Shown one piece after another: positions 62,818 through 64,000 of a stretch of DNA of 64,000 bases; the stretch's first letter is position 1, and each line of letters starts with the position of its first letter. A program made the translations under genes and the position numbers. Origin of the DNA: Anthopleura xanthogrammica (lineage: Eukaryota > Cnidaria > Anthozoa > Actiniaria > Actiniidae). The stretch spans positions 15,721,291 to 15,785,290 of the forward strand of contig OZ025206.1 of NCBI GenBank assembly GCA_964019055.1, read 5' to 3'. The notes beneath the pieces were generated by a model. It did no database searches. It was not told the origin of the DNA and worked only from the letters and a program-made list of their open reading frames with translations.

Positions 62818-64000
62818 TGTTGGAGTAGAGACCCTTCCTTGGCATCCAGCATTCTGCGGCATGGCTAGAACACTAGAAATGGTTTTGTTTAAACTATTTG
62901 CCTGGACTTGGTGATATCGTTTAAATCATAGATCATGGTAGAGTGAGCAAGTACTAGGTAGGGATGGTTTTTTTGAAATGTTGGTCAACAGGAAAAGACC
63001 AAGTCAAGGCATCTAGTCTGAATGACCATTAACAGTACTGATATATGACAGGGCTAGCTCTAATAACTCAATAGACCCCTTTTATGTGTCGTCAAAGCAG
63101 CTCAATTTGGAGGACAAAACAAAAGAATTTCAATCTCTAGAGAATTCAAACCTATTGTTTTGTCCTTCAAATTGAGCTGCATTCCGACATGCTGAAAGGG
63201 GTCTATACTTTAAGAAGCTTTTCATATGTACTCCACATATGACTGTGACAGTCGTCATCATCTAACATGCAAATTATAACTGCTTATATCATGCAGAAGT
63301 GAGAAGCTATTCCGTTGGTCTCTTCCCTTAGGATCCAAGTCAAATGTTAGTATAAGTTTTTTTTAAAAAGATCTTTTTTGGACCATGGTAACATTTTCAC
63401 ATTTTTCTCAGGTGAACAATACAGTTTTTGCTGTCTAAAAGTCAACATTCTCAGCTTAGGGATTACCTGAACTAAAGCCAAAACGGAGGGCAGAAAAGAC
63501 CTCTGCAAGCAGGGTATTTAGGGATTCATTTACATCAGAATTCCTTACCCGCAGTTATTCTACCTTGAATACAAAAAGAAAACCAGTTTGACTGGAAAAG
63601 TTGCAAATACATTTAATCTACATCGGATAATGATGCTCTTGATATACCAACGTACTTCTGTTTCAGACATCAAATTATATCCCTGCATCAACTTTTTTTT
63701 TCACTAGCAGTGCTTTCATTACTGATGTTACTTGTGAGTTTTCAGTACAGATGTAATGCAACCTTCACTGGCTTAAGAGATTGAAGTCGTAAGATATCTA
63801 TGCCCACTCTGTCAGATTTGATGATTCAACTCATGCCTACTTTACTTTTCTGGATTCATTTAAGGACCTCGCCCATTTGTACACTTTTGTTAAGCAAAAA
63901 CTGTTTGTAGTGTGTTATGTTAAATGTATTGCGGTCCTAGTGCTGGGACTAAGGCCTCTTTACTGACGTAAAAGTAGGGCAACCCTAATGCTAGAAACAA
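62818..64000. other. 3' flank of CDK12
   Basis: Probably contains the 3' untranslated region of CDK12 and the foldback at 63073-63204. I did not find a clear AATAAA. No further gene is visible up to the window edge. Confidence 0.5.
63073..63204. mobile_element. Foldback MITE, family member 2
   Basis: Ends tagacccctttt and gaaaggggtcta; arms agcagctcaatttggaggac and tccttcaaattgagctgc. It is the 39146-39277 unit in reverse orientation. TA dinucleotides at the outer edges would fit a TA-targeting (Tc1/mariner-type) origin, but this is not proven. Confidence 0.85.

Overview
The window looks like nuclear DNA of an early-branching animal, most likely an anthozoan cnidarian (coral or sea anemone relative). 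It is AT-rich, its genes are split by many GT-AG introns, and it is littered with short foldback elements, tRNA-derived SINEs and LINE 3' ends. The conserved genes are clearly metazoan (CDK12/13, ATF2/7, CDK5RAP3, YAE1). The cnidarian call is inference from SINE style, mucin/BTB content and general feel; no database was searched. All gene models were built by hand from splice signals, reading phase and remembered family architecture.

Layout. 1-9 kb: a four-exon gene for a small secreted protein of unknown family (3196-5184), flanked by two ~450-bp direct copies of one segment, then LINE remnants and foldbacks. 9-14 kb: two related BTB/POZ genes on the minus strand. 15.7-23.7 kb: one minus-strand gene that I assemble from eight exons into a ~1,710-residue single-pass transmembrane mucin: signal peptide, 37 perfect-register 26-residue Ser/Thr/Asn repeats, SEA domain with a G-SVVV self-cleavage motif, EGF-like domain, thrombospondin type 1 domain, membrane helix, acidic/serine-rich tail. 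24-29 kb: no gene recognised, repeats only. 29.2-38.5 kb: CDK5RAP3 (UFMylation cofactor), 14 exons, plus strand, with a partial tandem duplication of one exon. 40.6-47.6 kb: ATF2/ATF7-type bZIP factor, 11 coding exons, minus strand, with a consensus CRE upstream. 48.9-49.8 kb: a 42-bp minisatellite. 50.5-50.65 kb: the first coding exon of a secreted peptide or small protein. 52.6-55.1 kb: YAE1, minus strand, head-to-head with CDK12/13 (55.3-62.8 kb, plus strand) across a ~250-bp shared promoter.

These genes do not form one pathway. The conserved ones are housekeeping or regulatory: transcription elongation kinase (CDK12/13), stress-responsive transcription (ATF2), ribosome/ER UFMylation (CDK5RAP3) and Fe-S protein/ribosome assembly (YAE1). 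The most distinctive locus is the transmembrane mucin. The second theme is the density of foldback (inverted-repeat) elements: about twenty in 64 kb, several inside introns, some present as related pairs and one with a perfect 8-bp target-site duplication.
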